From UBA4738 sp002413305 (lineage in GTDB: Bacteria > Actinomycetota > UBA4738): a stretch of 64,000 nt of DNA. The first letter of the stretch is position 1; each line of letters begins with the position of its first letter. Below are positions 8,868 through 17,650 of the stretch, one piece after another. A program made the position numbers and the translations under genes. Location: NCBI GenBank assembly GCA_036847185.1, contig DAIUAM010000012.1, positions 1 to 64,000 of the forward strand, given 5' to 3'. The notes beneath the pieces were generated by a model. That model was not told the DNA's origin and ran no database searches. It saw only the letters and a list, made by a program, of their open reading frames with translations.

Positions 8868-9773
8868 TCAGCCAGCCGGGGGCGCCGTGGGAGCTGCCGG
8901 AACCCGCGCCCGTAGCCGGCGGATGGCCAGCACGATCAGCGCCACCAGCAGCGCCAGCAGGCCGAAGGGCAGGATGAAGACGATCGCCACGACCAGGCCG
9001 CTCATGGCTGCGACGAACGCGTGGGCGGCCGTCCGCCATGCCCGGGCGAACCGGGACTGCTGCGTCGGCTGGGTGGCGACGGGGGCGACCTCGGCCATGC
9101 CGGCCGTGATCGTGGAGTAGTCGGCCTGGTCGCCCAGTACGCGGAGCTGCCCGGTGATCTCCTCGATGTTCAGCTGGACGTCCTGGAGCTGTTGTTCGAC
9201 CTGGACGCTGTCCGAGATCGACGTGGACCGGTCCATGAGCCTGAGAAGCACCGCCTCCTGGGCTTGCCAGTTCTTCAGCCGAGCCTGGAGGTCGACGAAC
9301 TGCGCCGTGACGTCGTCGCCGGAGACGTGTTCGGACTCCACGCGGCCCAGCCCCCGCAGGTCAGCCAGCGCGGCGTCGAACTGCTCAGCGGGGACGCGGA
9401 TGACGACCGACCCGCTGTGCAGGCGGCTGCCGTTGGTCTGCGAGGAGGCGACGTACCCGCCGTGCCGGCCGGCGACCAGCGTGGCCTGCTGGAACACGTC
9501 CGCGAAGGTCCCAGCCTTCACGCGGAGCGACAGGTCCGCGTTCTTGACGACCTTCGGCTGAAGCACCGGCACGTCGACGGTGCCGGCGAACGCCTCGCTC
9601 CGTTGTTGGTTGGGCGCGCTCCTCGGTGCCGCGGGGGCGCCCGCCGCGCCCTTGCCCAAGCTTGTCGCGTTGGGAGCCGAGGCCGTGGTCCGGGCCGAGC
9701 TGCACGCCGCCGCGAAGAGCCCGAGGGCCATCGCGAGCACGATCGAACCGACGAACGCCTTGCGACCGGACAT
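8868..9773 (-). CDS. DUF4349 lipoprotein
   Basis: A lipoprotein signal peptide with lipobox AAAC (Cys24) is followed by an Ala/Pro-rich linker. The DUF4349 domain covers about 75-230 and contains VKNADLSLRV, GGYVASSQ and a coiled-coil section rich in Gln and Glu (LQDVQLNIEEITGQL). One transmembrane helix lies at about 252-285, with a short basic Pro/Ala-rich tail inside. The protein is thus tethered to the membrane at both ends. Function of the family is unknown. A good ribosome site (GGGAGGTGG) precedes the ATG. It lies downstream of the Mur ligase gene on the same strand, 90 bp away. Confidence 0.85.
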   Translation of the reverse strand: MSGRKAFVGSIVLAMALGLFAAACSSARTTASAPNATSLGKGAAGAPAAPRSAPNQQRSEAFAGTVDVPVLQPKVVKNADLSLRVKAGTFADVFQQATLVAGRHGGYVASSQTNGSRLHSGSVVIRVPAEQFDAALADLRGLGRVESEHVSGDDVTAQFVDLQARLKNWQAQEAVLLRLMDRSTSISDSVQVEQQLQDVQLNIEEITGQLRVLGDQADYSTITAGMAEVAPVATQPTQQSRFARAWRTAAHAFVAAMSGLVVAIVFILPFGLLALLVALIVLAIRRLRARVPAAPTAPPAG

Positions 9774-9863
9774 GGCGCCACCTCCCGTTTCCCTGGTTGT
9801 ACGCGTAGGACGGGGTGGGAGGAGCGAGCGTTCCCCGATCCCCTTCGACCAGAGGCCGGCGCT

Positions 9864-11609
9864 CTAGGTGCGCCTGGCACGACGGACGAGGGCCCGGACC
9901 CGCGAGGGGGTGACCTGCGCGGCGTCGCGTCCTCGCAGCAGGGCGAACAGCTCGCGCCGCTGCCCCAGCGCGGTGATCCCGATGACGTCGCCCGGCCGAG
10001 ACTCGTCGAGCATCCACGTCAGCGCGTGCACTTCGTCGGGCAGCACCGGCACGTCCTTCGCGCCGCCGTCTTCCGCGCCGGCGCGAAGACGCTCGTACAG
10101 ATCCTGCGGATCGCGTCCCCGGAGGTATCGGGGGAGTTCAGCGATCGAGGGGTGGTCGCTCCCCCGGGCGGCCGTGTACCCCAGGTCGTGGAGGATCTGG
10201 TTCGTCCGGTCGCCGGCAGTGCAGAACGAGAGCCAGACCTCGCCTCCGGGCCGGCATAGGCCGCGAAGGACCTCCGTCATGCCCCGCATGCCCGCTTCGT
10301 TGTGCGCGTAGTCGATCACCACGATGCGGCCGTCCAGCTCGTAGAGGTTCGCCCGTCCTGGGTTCGACACCTCGTCCAGAACGAACGACTTCAGCCCGCG
10401 CACGACCGCCCGTTCGGGAAGACCCACCGCCAGGGCGGCGGAGGCTGCGGCCATCGCGTTCTGCACGTTGTTTCGGGAGATCCCGGCAAGGGTGACCGGC
10501 ACATCCTCAAGGAGCAGCAGGCGATGCGGATCCCGGCCGGGGAGGAGCACCGACAACGCGCCGTCGATCACGCTGGTGGCCCGGCCGCCTTCGCCCAGGA
10601 CGGTGCGGATGGCCGGATGGTCGGGGTCCAGCGAGAAGAGCCACGGCCGGCCCCGGGCGATCCGCCGCATGGCCAGCACCCGGGGGTCGTCGGCGTTCAG
10701 GACGTCCCATCCGCCCGGCCGGGTGATCCGGGTGACCGAGGACTTCACCTCGGCCAGCTGGTCGACGGTCCGGATGCCATGGAGGTCCAGATGGTCGGCG
10801 GAGACGTTGGTCACCACCGCCACGTCGTTGTGGAGCGTCCCGATTCCCCGAAGCAACATCCCGCCCCGGGCGGTCTCCAGCACCGCCACGTCCACCCCAG
10901 GCTGGGCCAGCGCCCGCGCCGCGCCGCCGAACCCCGAGTAGTCGCCCGCCTCCACCAGCCGGTCGCCCACATAAACGCCATCTGTCGAGGAGTAGGCCAC
11001 GGTCCTGCCCGCCGCCCGGACCAGGTGGGCGAGCAGCCGAACCGTGGTCGTCTTCCCGTTCGTCCCCGTCACCGCGATCACCGGGATCGCGGGGTCGGGC
11101 ACGACCGGAATGGGGCCGGGTTCGACGTCTCGAAGCCGGATGCCCGCCTCCCGCACTAGGCGGGAGAACGAACGCCGGCCGTCGAGGGCGTTCGTCACCA
11201 GGGCGGCGACCTCCTGCCCCAGGGCCTCCGCCGCGGTTCGATGCTGCCAGGGATAGGCCACAACCACGTGGTCGGGCTCCGAACCGGGCCGGGCTCGTAC
11301 AGCGAGCGAGGTCCCGGTCTCCTCGGCCACCCGCTTGGTCACGTGGCTGGCGATCCGGCGGACGAACCGGCGGCGCGCCTCGGAGCGCGGCGGTCCAGGG
11401 CGGTAGGACACGGGGGACGCGTCCGACAGCCCCATCCGAGCGGCCAGGGCCGCGGCCCGGCCCTCGGAGAGCCCCAGCCAACCGGGCACGGCCAGCGTCA
11501 ACTTGATTGCCGGGCGTGTGAAGTACAGGTTCGGTCCGTCCAGGACTCGAAGCTCGACCGGCTCTGAGACATCGCGGCGCGGCATGCCGGGGACTTTACC
11601 GCCGCCCAT
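9864..11609 (-). CDS. CphA-like Mur ligase lacking the ATP-grasp domain
   Basis: The N-terminal 145 residues match the N domain of cyanophycin synthetase (VLDGPNLYFTRPAIKL compares with VLRGPNFWSYEPAIRL in the canonical CphA of this window). A Mur-ligase ATPase and C-terminal domain follow: P-loop GTNGKTTT at 182-189, TARGGMLLRG, NVSADHLDLHG, and IDYAHNEAGM in the linker. The 220-270-residue ATP-grasp domain of CphA is cleanly absent, giving 581 aa instead of about 900. The enzyme should still make an ATP-dependent amide bond through an acyl phosphate; the substrate is unknown. Possibilities are side-chain ligation on an Asp polymer or a small peptide. The ATG at 11609 is used; M9 at 11585 is an alternative. 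Confidence 0.8.
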   Translation of the reverse strand: MGGGKVPGMPRRDVSEPVELRVLDGPNLYFTRPAIKLTLAVPGWLGLSEGRAAALAARMGLSDASPVSYRPGPPRSEARRRFVRRIASHVTKRVAEETGTSLAVRARPGSEPDHVVVAYPWQHRTAAEALGQEVAALVTNALDGRRSFSRLVREAGIRLRDVEPGPIPVVPDPAIPVIAVTGTNGKTTTVRLLAHLVRAAGRTVAYSSTDGVYVGDRLVEAGDYSGFGGAARALAQPGVDVAVLETARGGMLLRGIGTLHNDVAVVTNVSADHLDLHGIRTVDQLAEVKSSVTRITRPGGWDVLNADDPRVLAMRRIARGRPWLFSLDPDHPAIRTVLGEGGRATSVIDGALSVLLPGRDPHRLLLLEDVPVTLAGISRNNVQNAMAAASAALAVGLPERAVVRGLKSFVLDEVSNPGRANLYELDGRIVVIDYAHNEAGMRGMTEVLRGLCRPGGEVWLSFCTAGDRTNQILHDLGYTAARGSDHPSIAELPRYLRGRDPQDLYERLRAGAEDGGAKDVPVLPDEVHALTWMLDESRPGDVIGITALGQRRELFALLRGRDAAQVTPSRVRALVRRARRT

Positions 11610-11662
11610 TGCGTCTCGCTTTGAAAACTGTCACTATCTAGCACCGTCGGTAAGGGGATCTC

Positions 11663-12361
11663 TTGAACGAGCAGAGCCTACAGGCCGCCAATGCATTCCT
11701 AGCCGTCGCTTCGGCGACGACTGCTCCGGGCGACCTCTTGGATCGGCCACCTGCTGACATTGGCAGGGAGGCCGGACTGCCGAATCCTCTGGCAGTCGCG
11801 AGAGCTGTCCGCGCCCTTGCCGCGCGCCGCCGTCTGGAAGTCGAGGACGGCCGCTACCGCTTGATCGACCCGCGCCCACTCGATCCCGGCGAGCCGGAAT
11901 CGGTTCCCCGCGCTCCCCGGAAGCGCAAGCCGCGGCGCAAGGCCGGCGGCGGCCGCGCTGAGACACCGGACGGCGAACGAAGGCCGACCTACTCCGACCT
12001 CGGGCGGGCTGTGGTCGAACGGGTGATCGAGTTGGGCCGAGAGGCCGGCGAGGCCATCGCGGCTGCCGACCATCTTCGCCGGGAGGCCAAGGACAACAAG
12101 GCCACCCGGATCGAGGCTGAGCAGCGCGCCTCGCGGCTCTTCGAACGGGTCAAAGAGCTCGAGACGAAGCTCGAGATGGCCGAAGCGAACCTGCGAACCG
12201 TGCTCGCCGCGGCCCGGGGGCGCGGGGTGACCGCGACCCCTTCCGATAACGAGATGGAGGCCCTCCTGCGCATCCTCAAGACCCCGGCTGGTGGGTCGGC
12301 CGAGGAGGGCGCCCCGGAGGCGAACGGCACCGAACCGGCCGAGGAGGTCGCCGGGGAGTGA
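11663..12361 (+). CDS. Hypothetical protein with winged-helix-like and coiled-coil parts
   Basis: I do not recognise a named family. Residues 1-70 are helical and end in a short strand-turn-strand (RRRLEVEDGRYRLID), which resembles a winged helix. A basic linker (KRKPRRK, about 90-97) follows, then a long amphipathic helix, about 110-190, rich in Glu/Lys/Arg and Ala that should form a coiled coil. The tail is acidic. The TTG start has AAGGGG five bases upstream, which fixes it. The gene overlaps the M20 peptidase gene by 4 bp, so the two are co-translated. A DNA-binding or scaffolding role is only a guess. Confidence 0.65.
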   Translation: MNEQSLQAANAFLAVASATTAPGDLLDRPPADIGREAGLPNPLAVARAVRALAARRRLEVEDGRYRLIDPRPLDPGEPESVPRAPRKRKPRRKAGGGRAETPDGERRPTYSDLGRAVVERVIELGREAGEAIAAADHLRREAKDNKATRIEAEQRASRLFERVKELETKLEMAEANLRTVLAAARGRGVTATPSDNEMEALLRILKTPAGGSAEEGAPEANGTEPAEEVAGE

Positions 12362-13557
12362 CGCCGGAGCACGGCTCTTCTTCCCCCACCGTCTCGGACA
12401 TCCGCCGGCAGGTCGAACGTTCCTACGACGCGTACGTCTCCGACCTCCGCACGCTGGTCGACCTCGATTGCGGCACGTTCGTCCCGGAGGGGGTCAACCG
12501 AGTCGCCAGCTTCATGCAGGAACGCTTCGAAGCGGCCGGCTGGCAGGTGGCCAGGGTCCATCATTCGCCCGGGCAGGGAGGCGAGGACCGGCTGGGCGAT
12601 GCGGTGATCGCTCGCCTCGCGGGAGGCGCCCCCGCCGGCCGGAGGGTCCTGCTGGTGGGGCACATGGACACCGTGTTCCCGGCGGGGACCGCCGCCGAAC
12701 GCCCGTTCCGCGTGGACGGCTCGCTGGCGCTTGGGCCGGGGGTGTCCGACATGAAGGGTGGGCTCCTCGCCGGGCTCTACGCGATGACGGCGCTGCAGGC
12801 GACCGGGTTCGGCGACTTCGGCCACATCGCCTACGTGTGCAACCCCGATGAGGAGATCGGTTCGCCCTTCAGCGGCCCGCTGATCCTCGAGCAGGCCCGA
12901 GACGCGGACCTTTGCTTCGTGCTGGAGGGCGCCCGGGAGAACGGCGACATCGTGTCCGCCCGCAAGGGCGTGACCGATGTGCGGGTCAGCGTGCTCGGCC
13001 GCGCGGCCCATGCCGGTGTGGAGCCCGAACGCGGACGTTCGGCCATCCTCCAGGCCGCGCACACCATCCTGGCCCTGCACGGGCTGAACGGCCGGTGGGT
13101 CGGCGTGACGGTGAACGTCGGACAGATCTCGGGCGGGATCCGGCCGAACGTGGTGGCCGAGCGATGCGACCTTCGAGTGGACGTCCGCGTGCCGACCCTG
13201 GCCGCGCAGGAGGAGGTGTTCGACGAGATCGAGCTCCTGCTCGGCACCCCGGTGGTACCCGAGACCCGCATGGAGATGATCCGGGGTGGCGGGTTCCCGC
13301 CCATGGAGAAGACCGAGGCGACCGGGAAGCTGGTCGAACGCGCCCAGGCCATCGCCGCCGAGGTCGGGTTCGACCTTCGGGACGCCGCGACCGGCGGGGC
13401 GTCGGACGCCAACCCCGTCGCCGGGATCGGCGTGCCCGTATTGGACGGCCTGGGACCGGTCGGAGGGGGCGATCACGCCCCGAACGAATGGCTCGACCTC
13501 ACCTCGGTCGTGCCACGGATCACGATGCTGGCCGCACTGATCGCTTCCGGCGGCTGA
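12358..13557 (+). CDS. M20 family metallopeptidase (carboxypeptidase G2-like)
   Basis: This dinuclear-zinc exopeptidase probably removes C-terminal Glu or another acidic residue from peptides or folate-type conjugates. The first metal motif is GHMDTV (His102, Asp104) and the bridging Asp131 is in GVSDMKGG. PDEE (164-167) supplies the general base Glu and a zinc ligand. The lid/dimerisation domain lies at about 205-315 and contains the conserved AAHAG segment. The terminal HAPNEWL motif provides the last metal-binding His. Length is standard at 399 aa. The GTG start overlaps the upstream stop. No signal peptide is seen, so it should be cytoplasmic. Confidence 0.9.
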   Translation: MTPEHGSSSPTVSDIRRQVERSYDAYVSDLRTLVDLDCGTFVPEGVNRVASFMQERFEAAGWQVARVHHSPGQGGEDRLGDAVIARLAGGAPAGRRVLLVGHMDTVFPAGTAAERPFRVDGSLALGPGVSDMKGGLLAGLYAMTALQATGFGDFGHIAYVCNPDEEIGSPFSGPLILEQARDADLCFVLEGARENGDIVSARKGVTDVRVSVLGRAAHAGVEPERGRSAILQAAHTILALHGLNGRWVGVTVNVGQISGGIRPNVVAERCDLRVDVRVPTLAAQEEVFDEIELLLGTPVVPETRMEMIRGGGFPPMEKTEATGKLVERAQAIAAEVGFDLRDAATGGASDANPVAGIGVPVLDGLGPVGGGDHAPNEWLDLTSVVPRITMLAALIASGG

Positions 13558-13569
13558 CCACCGCCGGCG

Positions 13570-14391
13570 TCACGCCCTCTTCTTCTTCGGATACGGGTGA
13601 TAGCCCTGGCGCGTCTTGCGGCCGAGTCGGCCGGCTGTGACCCGCCGCCGGAGCTCGGGAGGGGGCGAATCCCCGCTTCGCCCGAACTCCTTGTGGAGCG
13701 AATCGCCGATCGTCGCCGTCACGTCGGCCCCGATCAGGTCGATCAGCGCGAACGGCCCCATCGGATGCCCCGCCCCCAGCGACATGGCGAGGTCCACCTC
13801 GGCAGCGGTCGCGAATCCGCTCTCGGCGAGCCGCGCCGCGGCGTTCAGGTACGGGAACAGCAGCCGGTTGACCAGGAAGCCGGCACGATCGGGCGAGCCG
13901 AGCGGGTGCTTGCCGAGGCGCTCGACGAACCGCCGCCCACGCTCGACAGTCTCCCGGGACGTCCGGACCCCGGCCACCAGTTCGACCAGCTTCATCTTCG
14001 AGACGGGGTTGAAGAAGTGCAGTCCGAGGAAGCGTTCCGGCGCTCGCAGTGCGGAGGCCAGCGCGGTGATCGAAAGGGACGACGTCGTCGTAGCGATCAG
14101 CGCGTCCTCCGGCAGGCTCGGCTCCGTCTCGGCCAAGACCCGGCACTTCGTCTCCGCCTCCTCGACGGTCGCCTCGAGGAACAGTTCGCACCTCGGGAGG
14201 TCCTCCACCGACGCGGACACGAAGTATCGGGGGTTCTCGCGCTCCAGCTGGGCGGTCAGGTCGATGGCCCGCCGGTCGCTCCCTGACCGCACCACGACCC
14301 CCATCCCGCGCGCCAGGCAGAGGCGGGCGATCCCGTGGGCCATGACCCCGGTGCCGAAGATCCCGACCAGGCTGGGGGGCTCCCCGCTCAT
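13570..14391 (-). CDS. 3-hydroxyacyl-CoA (3-hydroxybutyryl-CoA) dehydrogenase
   Basis: This NAD(P)-dependent enzyme oxidises 3-hydroxyacyl-CoA or reduces acetoacetyl-CoA in beta-oxidation or butanoate metabolism. The Rossmann motif GIFGTGVMAHGIA lies at 10-22. The catalytic His125 sits in the family signature HFFNPVSKMKLVE (125-137). The C-terminal helical domain (about 180-270) contains PDRAGFLVNRLL. Length is typical (273 aa). The gene converges with the M20 peptidase gene with only 12 bp between them, and is not in an operon with other beta-oxidation genes. Confidence 0.9.
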   Translation of the reverse strand: MSGEPPSLVGIFGTGVMAHGIARLCLARGMGVVVRSGSDRRAIDLTAQLERENPRYFVSASVEDLPRCELFLEATVEEAETKCRVLAETEPSLPEDALIATTTSSLSITALASALRAPERFLGLHFFNPVSKMKLVELVAGVRTSRETVERGRRFVERLGKHPLGSPDRAGFLVNRLLFPYLNAAARLAESGFATAAEVDLAMSLGAGHPMGPFALIDLIGADVTATIGDSLHKEFGRSGDSPPPELRRRVTAGRLGRKTRQGYHPYPKKKRA

Positions 14392-14453
14392 CTGGCCGAG
14401 ACGTTACCCGGATCGGGACCGGCCACGCGCGGTCCGGCGCGTACAGTGGTTGG

Positions 14454-15293
14454 GTGGCCGGCGATGTGTCGTCCGAAGCGGGGCTGTTCGGGCCGGGTTC
14501 GGTCTCCTGGCAGGTCAACCGGGAGACGACCGTGCTGTTCGGCGGCGCGCGTGCCCTGCTGATGCAGGCCGCCCACCCACTCGTACTGGCCGGCGCTCGC
14601 CAGACGGGGTTCTACGAGCGCAACCCGTGGAAGCGCCTCGAGCGCACGCTGCAGATGACCTACACGATCACCTTCGGGACGCGGGAGCAGGCCTTGGAAG
14701 CGGCCCGCCGGATCAATCTCGTCCACGAGGGCGTCCACGGGATCGACGAGGTCACCGGCGTCGCCTACGACGCCACCGACCCTGAGCTCCTGCTGTGGGT
14801 GCACGCCTGCCTGGTCGATTCGCAGCTCCTGTTCGAACGGCTCACGGTTGGGCGTCTGGACGAAGCCGGCCGGGACCTCTATCACCGGGAGCAGATGGCC
14901 GGGGCGGAGCTGCTCGGCCTGGACCGTTCGAAGATCCCCCCCACGGCCCGGGAGCTTCGCGCGTACATCGACGAGATCGCAGCATCCGGCATCCTCCGCG
15001 TCACCGGCGACACCCTGAAGGTGGCGGACCTCATCCGGCGACCGCCCCGCGAGGTACCGTGGCGGCCGGTCCTGAAGCGCGTGGCGAAGTGGGCCTTCGG
15101 CACGCTCCCCGAGCCGCTCCGGGAGCAGTACGGCGTGCGGTGGAATGCGCTCCGGGAGGTCGAACTCCGAGGCAGCATCGCCACACTGAAGCTCCTCCGG
15201 CCGGCTCTTCCGCCCCGCATCCGAGAGATCGTCCCGGCCCGGGAGGCGGCCCGGCGGGTGGCTCGGGAGGAGACCAGGGCCCAACCCGCCTAG
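14454..15293 (+). CDS. DUF2236 / MpaB-like putative oxygenase
   Basis: The protein belongs to the DUF2236 family, which includes the rubber-oxygenase-like and mycophenolate-pathway MpaB proteins. Conserved elements are LLMQAAHPLVLAG near 29-42 and the hallmark TYTITFGT near 65-72. RINLVHEGVHGID follows near 85-97, and WVHACL, about 120-125, places further histidines where heme or metal ligands are expected. At 279 aa it has the usual length. The GTG start is preceded by a T/G-rich stretch with a weak ribosome site. Substrate is unknown; the enzyme is predicted from homologues to bind heme (inference). Confidence 0.85.
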   Translation: MAGDVSSEAGLFGPGSVSWQVNRETTVLFGGARALLMQAAHPLVLAGARQTGFYERNPWKRLERTLQMTYTITFGTREQALEAARRINLVHEGVHGIDEVTGVAYDATDPELLLWVHACLVDSQLLFERLTVGRLDEAGRDLYHREQMAGAELLGLDRSKIPPTARELRAYIDEIAASGILRVTGDTLKVADLIRRPPREVPWRPVLKRVAKWAFGTLPEPLREQYGVRWNALREVELRGSIATLKLLRPALPPRIREIVPAREAARRVAREETRAQPA

Positions 15294-15353
15294 GAAGGAA
15301 CGCCGCGACGGATCCCCTCGACAGCGGATTCCAAGCACCCCGTTCTTGTCGCT

Positions 15354-16889
15354 ATGCTGGCGGCCATGCCGGAACCGGAGGGGGAGATGGAGCGGCCCTC
15401 GCTCGTGTCCGACCTCGACTGGGACGCGGACCGGGCCCGGGCCTTCGCGGACCGAACAGTGGACCTGTGGGAGGAGCTGCTCCGCCGCCTGCCCGAGCTG
15501 CCGGTGGCCGGCCGGTGGAACGCCGGGCAGGTTCGCGCCGCGATGGCTCGAGAGGTCCCGGACGAACCCCTCCCCGACGACGAGCTGTTCGACTACCTCC
15601 GGGCGATGACCTTCGAGTACTCGATGTATCCGGGACACCCCCGCTTCATGGCCTACATCAGCGGGACCGGCACCGTACCGGGCGCTCCGGCCGACCTGCT
15701 GGCCGCGGGGCTGAATATGAACGTCGGCGGGTGGCGATTGGCCCCCTCGGCCACCGAGATCGAGCTGGCGTTGATGCGTTGGTTCTGCCGGGAGTTCGGC
15801 CTCGACCCCCAGAGCGCCGGCGGCTATCTGGTCTCCGGCGGGGCCATGGCGGTCTTCGTCGCGTTGAAGGTGGCCCGGGACGTGAAGGCCAACTGGGACG
15901 TGCGGGGCAGCGGCATCCGGTCGGGACCGGCGCTCCGCTTCTACGCCTCCCAGGAGGTGCACGTGGTCAGCCAGCGCGCCGCCGACATGCTCGGGATGGG
16001 CAGGGAGGGCGTACGGACCATCCCGGTGGACGGCGACTACCGCATGCGGATGGACGCGCTGGCCGAAGCGATCGAACAGGACCGCGGATCCGGGATCCGG
16101 CCGATCGGGGTCATCGCCACCGCCGGCACCGTGGCCACCGGGGCCATCGACCCGCTTCCCGAGATCGCGGACCTGTGCGCCGCCCGGGACCTGTGGTTCC
16201 ACGTCGACGCGGCCTACGGTGGCCCGGCGGTCCTGGCCGAGGACCTCCGGCCGATGTTCGCCGGGATCGAACGGGCGGACTCGATCTCCTTCGACCCGCA
16301 CAAGTGGCTGTACACGCCCCATTCCGGGGGGTGCGTGCTCCTGAGGGACTGGTCGAACCTGGTGCTGTCATTCGCCGCCCTCGCCTCCTACGTCCACGAG
16401 GACAAGGAGACCTCGGGGCACGGCATCGACCTCGGGATGATGGGGCCGCAGTTCAGCCGGGGGTTCCAGGCGCTGAAGGTGTGGGTCTCGCTGCTCGCCC
16501 ACGGCCGCACGGCGTTCGCGCGGCGCATCTCGCACGACGCCGAGTTGGCTCGCTACCTCGCCGCCCGCGTCGAAGCCCACCCGGACTTCGAACTGATGGC
16601 GCCGGTGACGCTGTCGATCTGCTGCTTCCGCTACGCCCCGAGCGACCTCCCGGACGATCCCGGCCGCGAGGAGTACCTGAACGTCCTGAACGAACGGCTG
16701 ATGACCGAGATCCAGCTGGACGGCCGGGCGTTCTGTTCGAACGCGGTGCTGCACGAGGCCTTCGTCCTGCGGGCGTGCATCGTGAACTTCCGGACCGAAG
16801 CCGATGACGTGGAGGCCACGCTCGAGGTCGCGGCCGAACTGGGGGGGCGCCTGGACAAGGAGCTCCGGCCAGAGACCCTGCGCGGATGA
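15354..16889 (+). CDS. PLP-dependent amino-acid decarboxylase (group II)
   Basis: This is a fold-type I PLP enzyme of the aromatic-L-amino-acid / glutamate decarboxylase family. The cofactor lysine is Lys317 in the diagnostic SFDPHKW motif (312-318). His203 in QEVHVV stacks on the PLP ring. Asp285 in FHVDAAYGG binds the pyridine nitrogen. The N-terminal region includes YPGHPRFMAYISGT, typical for this group. Length (511 aa) is normal. A second ATG at 15366 could be the start. The exact substrate (Tyr, Trp, Phe or Glu) cannot be read from these motifs. The gene overlaps the S51 peptidase gene by 4 bp. Confidence 0.88.
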   Translation: MLAAMPEPEGEMERPSLVSDLDWDADRARAFADRTVDLWEELLRRLPELPVAGRWNAGQVRAAMAREVPDEPLPDDELFDYLRAMTFEYSMYPGHPRFMAYISGTGTVPGAPADLLAAGLNMNVGGWRLAPSATEIELALMRWFCREFGLDPQSAGGYLVSGGAMAVFVALKVARDVKANWDVRGSGIRSGPALRFYASQEVHVVSQRAADMLGMGREGVRTIPVDGDYRMRMDALAEAIEQDRGSGIRPIGVIATAGTVATGAIDPLPEIADLCAARDLWFHVDAAYGGPAVLAEDLRPMFAGIERADSISFDPHKWLYTPHSGGCVLLRDWSNLVLSFAALASYVHEDKETSGHGIDLGMMGPQFSRGFQALKVWVSLLAHGRTAFARRISHDAELARYLAARVEAHPDFELMAPVTLSICCFRYAPSDLPDDPGREEYLNVLNERLMTEIQLDGRAFCSNAVLHEAFVLRACIVNFRTEADDVEATLEVAAELGGRLDKELRPETLRG

Positions 16890-17635
16890 GCCCGCGCAAG
16901 GGGACCGCGTCCAGGAGCATCGGGCTGCTGGGCTCGGGTGAGTTCGAACCGTGGACCGAGCCGGTGGACCGGTGGCTGTTGGAGCGGGCGACCGGGGATG
17001 GTTCGGTCCTGATCCTGCCCACGGCCAGCGCGCCGGAGGGAACGAAGGTCTTCGACACGTGGGCTCGGATGGGGCGTTCGCATTACCGCCGGTTGGGGGT
17101 GGCTGCAGAAGCGCTCCCGGTGAAGACCCGGGATGACGCGAACGACCCTTCTTTCGCCCGGCGGCTGGAGGGCACGTCGATGGTGTTCTTCTCCGGCGGC
17201 AACCCGGCGTACCTGGCCAGGACGCTGGCGGGTTCGGCGTTCTGGCTGGCGGTGCTCGATGCGATGGACCGGGGCCTGGCCTACGCGGGGTGCAGCGCCG
17301 GGATCGCGAGCCTGGGTCCCGCGGCACCTGACAGCATGGCGACCATTGCCAGCGAGGGCGAGCGATGGCAGCCGGGGCTCGGGCTATTCCCCAACACCTG
17401 GCTCGCCCCGCATTGGAACATGCTTGAGAGCTTCGCCCCGGGCATCACGGACTTCATCGAGTCAACGGTCCCGAGGGAGACCCGGCTGATGACGATCGAC
17501 GAGCGGACCGCCGCGGTCGGAGACGGCCGGGACTGGCACGTGGTCGGCTCCGGCGTCGTGCAGGTTCGGACCAGGGGGAGATGGACGAAGTCCGGAGCAG
17601 GGGCGAACTTCCGGGCGCCGATGCTCACGTCCTAA
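16886..17635 (+). CDS. Peptidase family S51 protein, cyanophycinase/dipeptidase E-like
   Basis: The protein has the S51 fold pattern: a first strand with LLGSGEFEPW, a VLILPTASAP strand, FFSGGNPAYL (about 101-110) and the nucleophile Ser137 in GCSAGI (135-140). It is shorter (249 aa) and diverged from the cphB product in this window, and lacks its DQHF motif. Instead, an APHWNM segment near 173-178 may supply the histidine. It is therefore probably a peptidase of small Asp- or Arg-containing peptides rather than a polymer-degrading cyanophycinase. Overlap with the PLP decarboxylase gene implies a shared operon and perhaps sequential use of a peptide-derived amino acid. Confidence 0.82.
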   Translation: MSPRKGTASRSIGLLGSGEFEPWTEPVDRWLLERATGDGSVLILPTASAPEGTKVFDTWARMGRSHYRRLGVAAEALPVKTRDDANDPSFARRLEGTSMVFFSGGNPAYLARTLAGSAFWLAVLDAMDRGLAYAGCSAGIASLGPAAPDSMATIASEGERWQPGLGLFPNTWLAPHWNMLESFAPGITDFIESTVPRETRLMTIDERTAAVGDGRDWHVVGSGVVQVRTRGRWTKSGAGANFRAPMLTS

Positions 17636-17650
17636 GGGAGGGCGGGCGAC

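Noticed and set aside
14388..16322. 644-aa minus-strand open frame
   Set aside because: It is a high-GC shadow antisense to the DUF2236 and decarboxylase genes, with no recognisable domain.
16886..17635. Second full cyanophycinase
   Set aside because: It is shorter and lacks the DQHF histidine motif; it is kept as an S51-family peptidase of unknown substrate.
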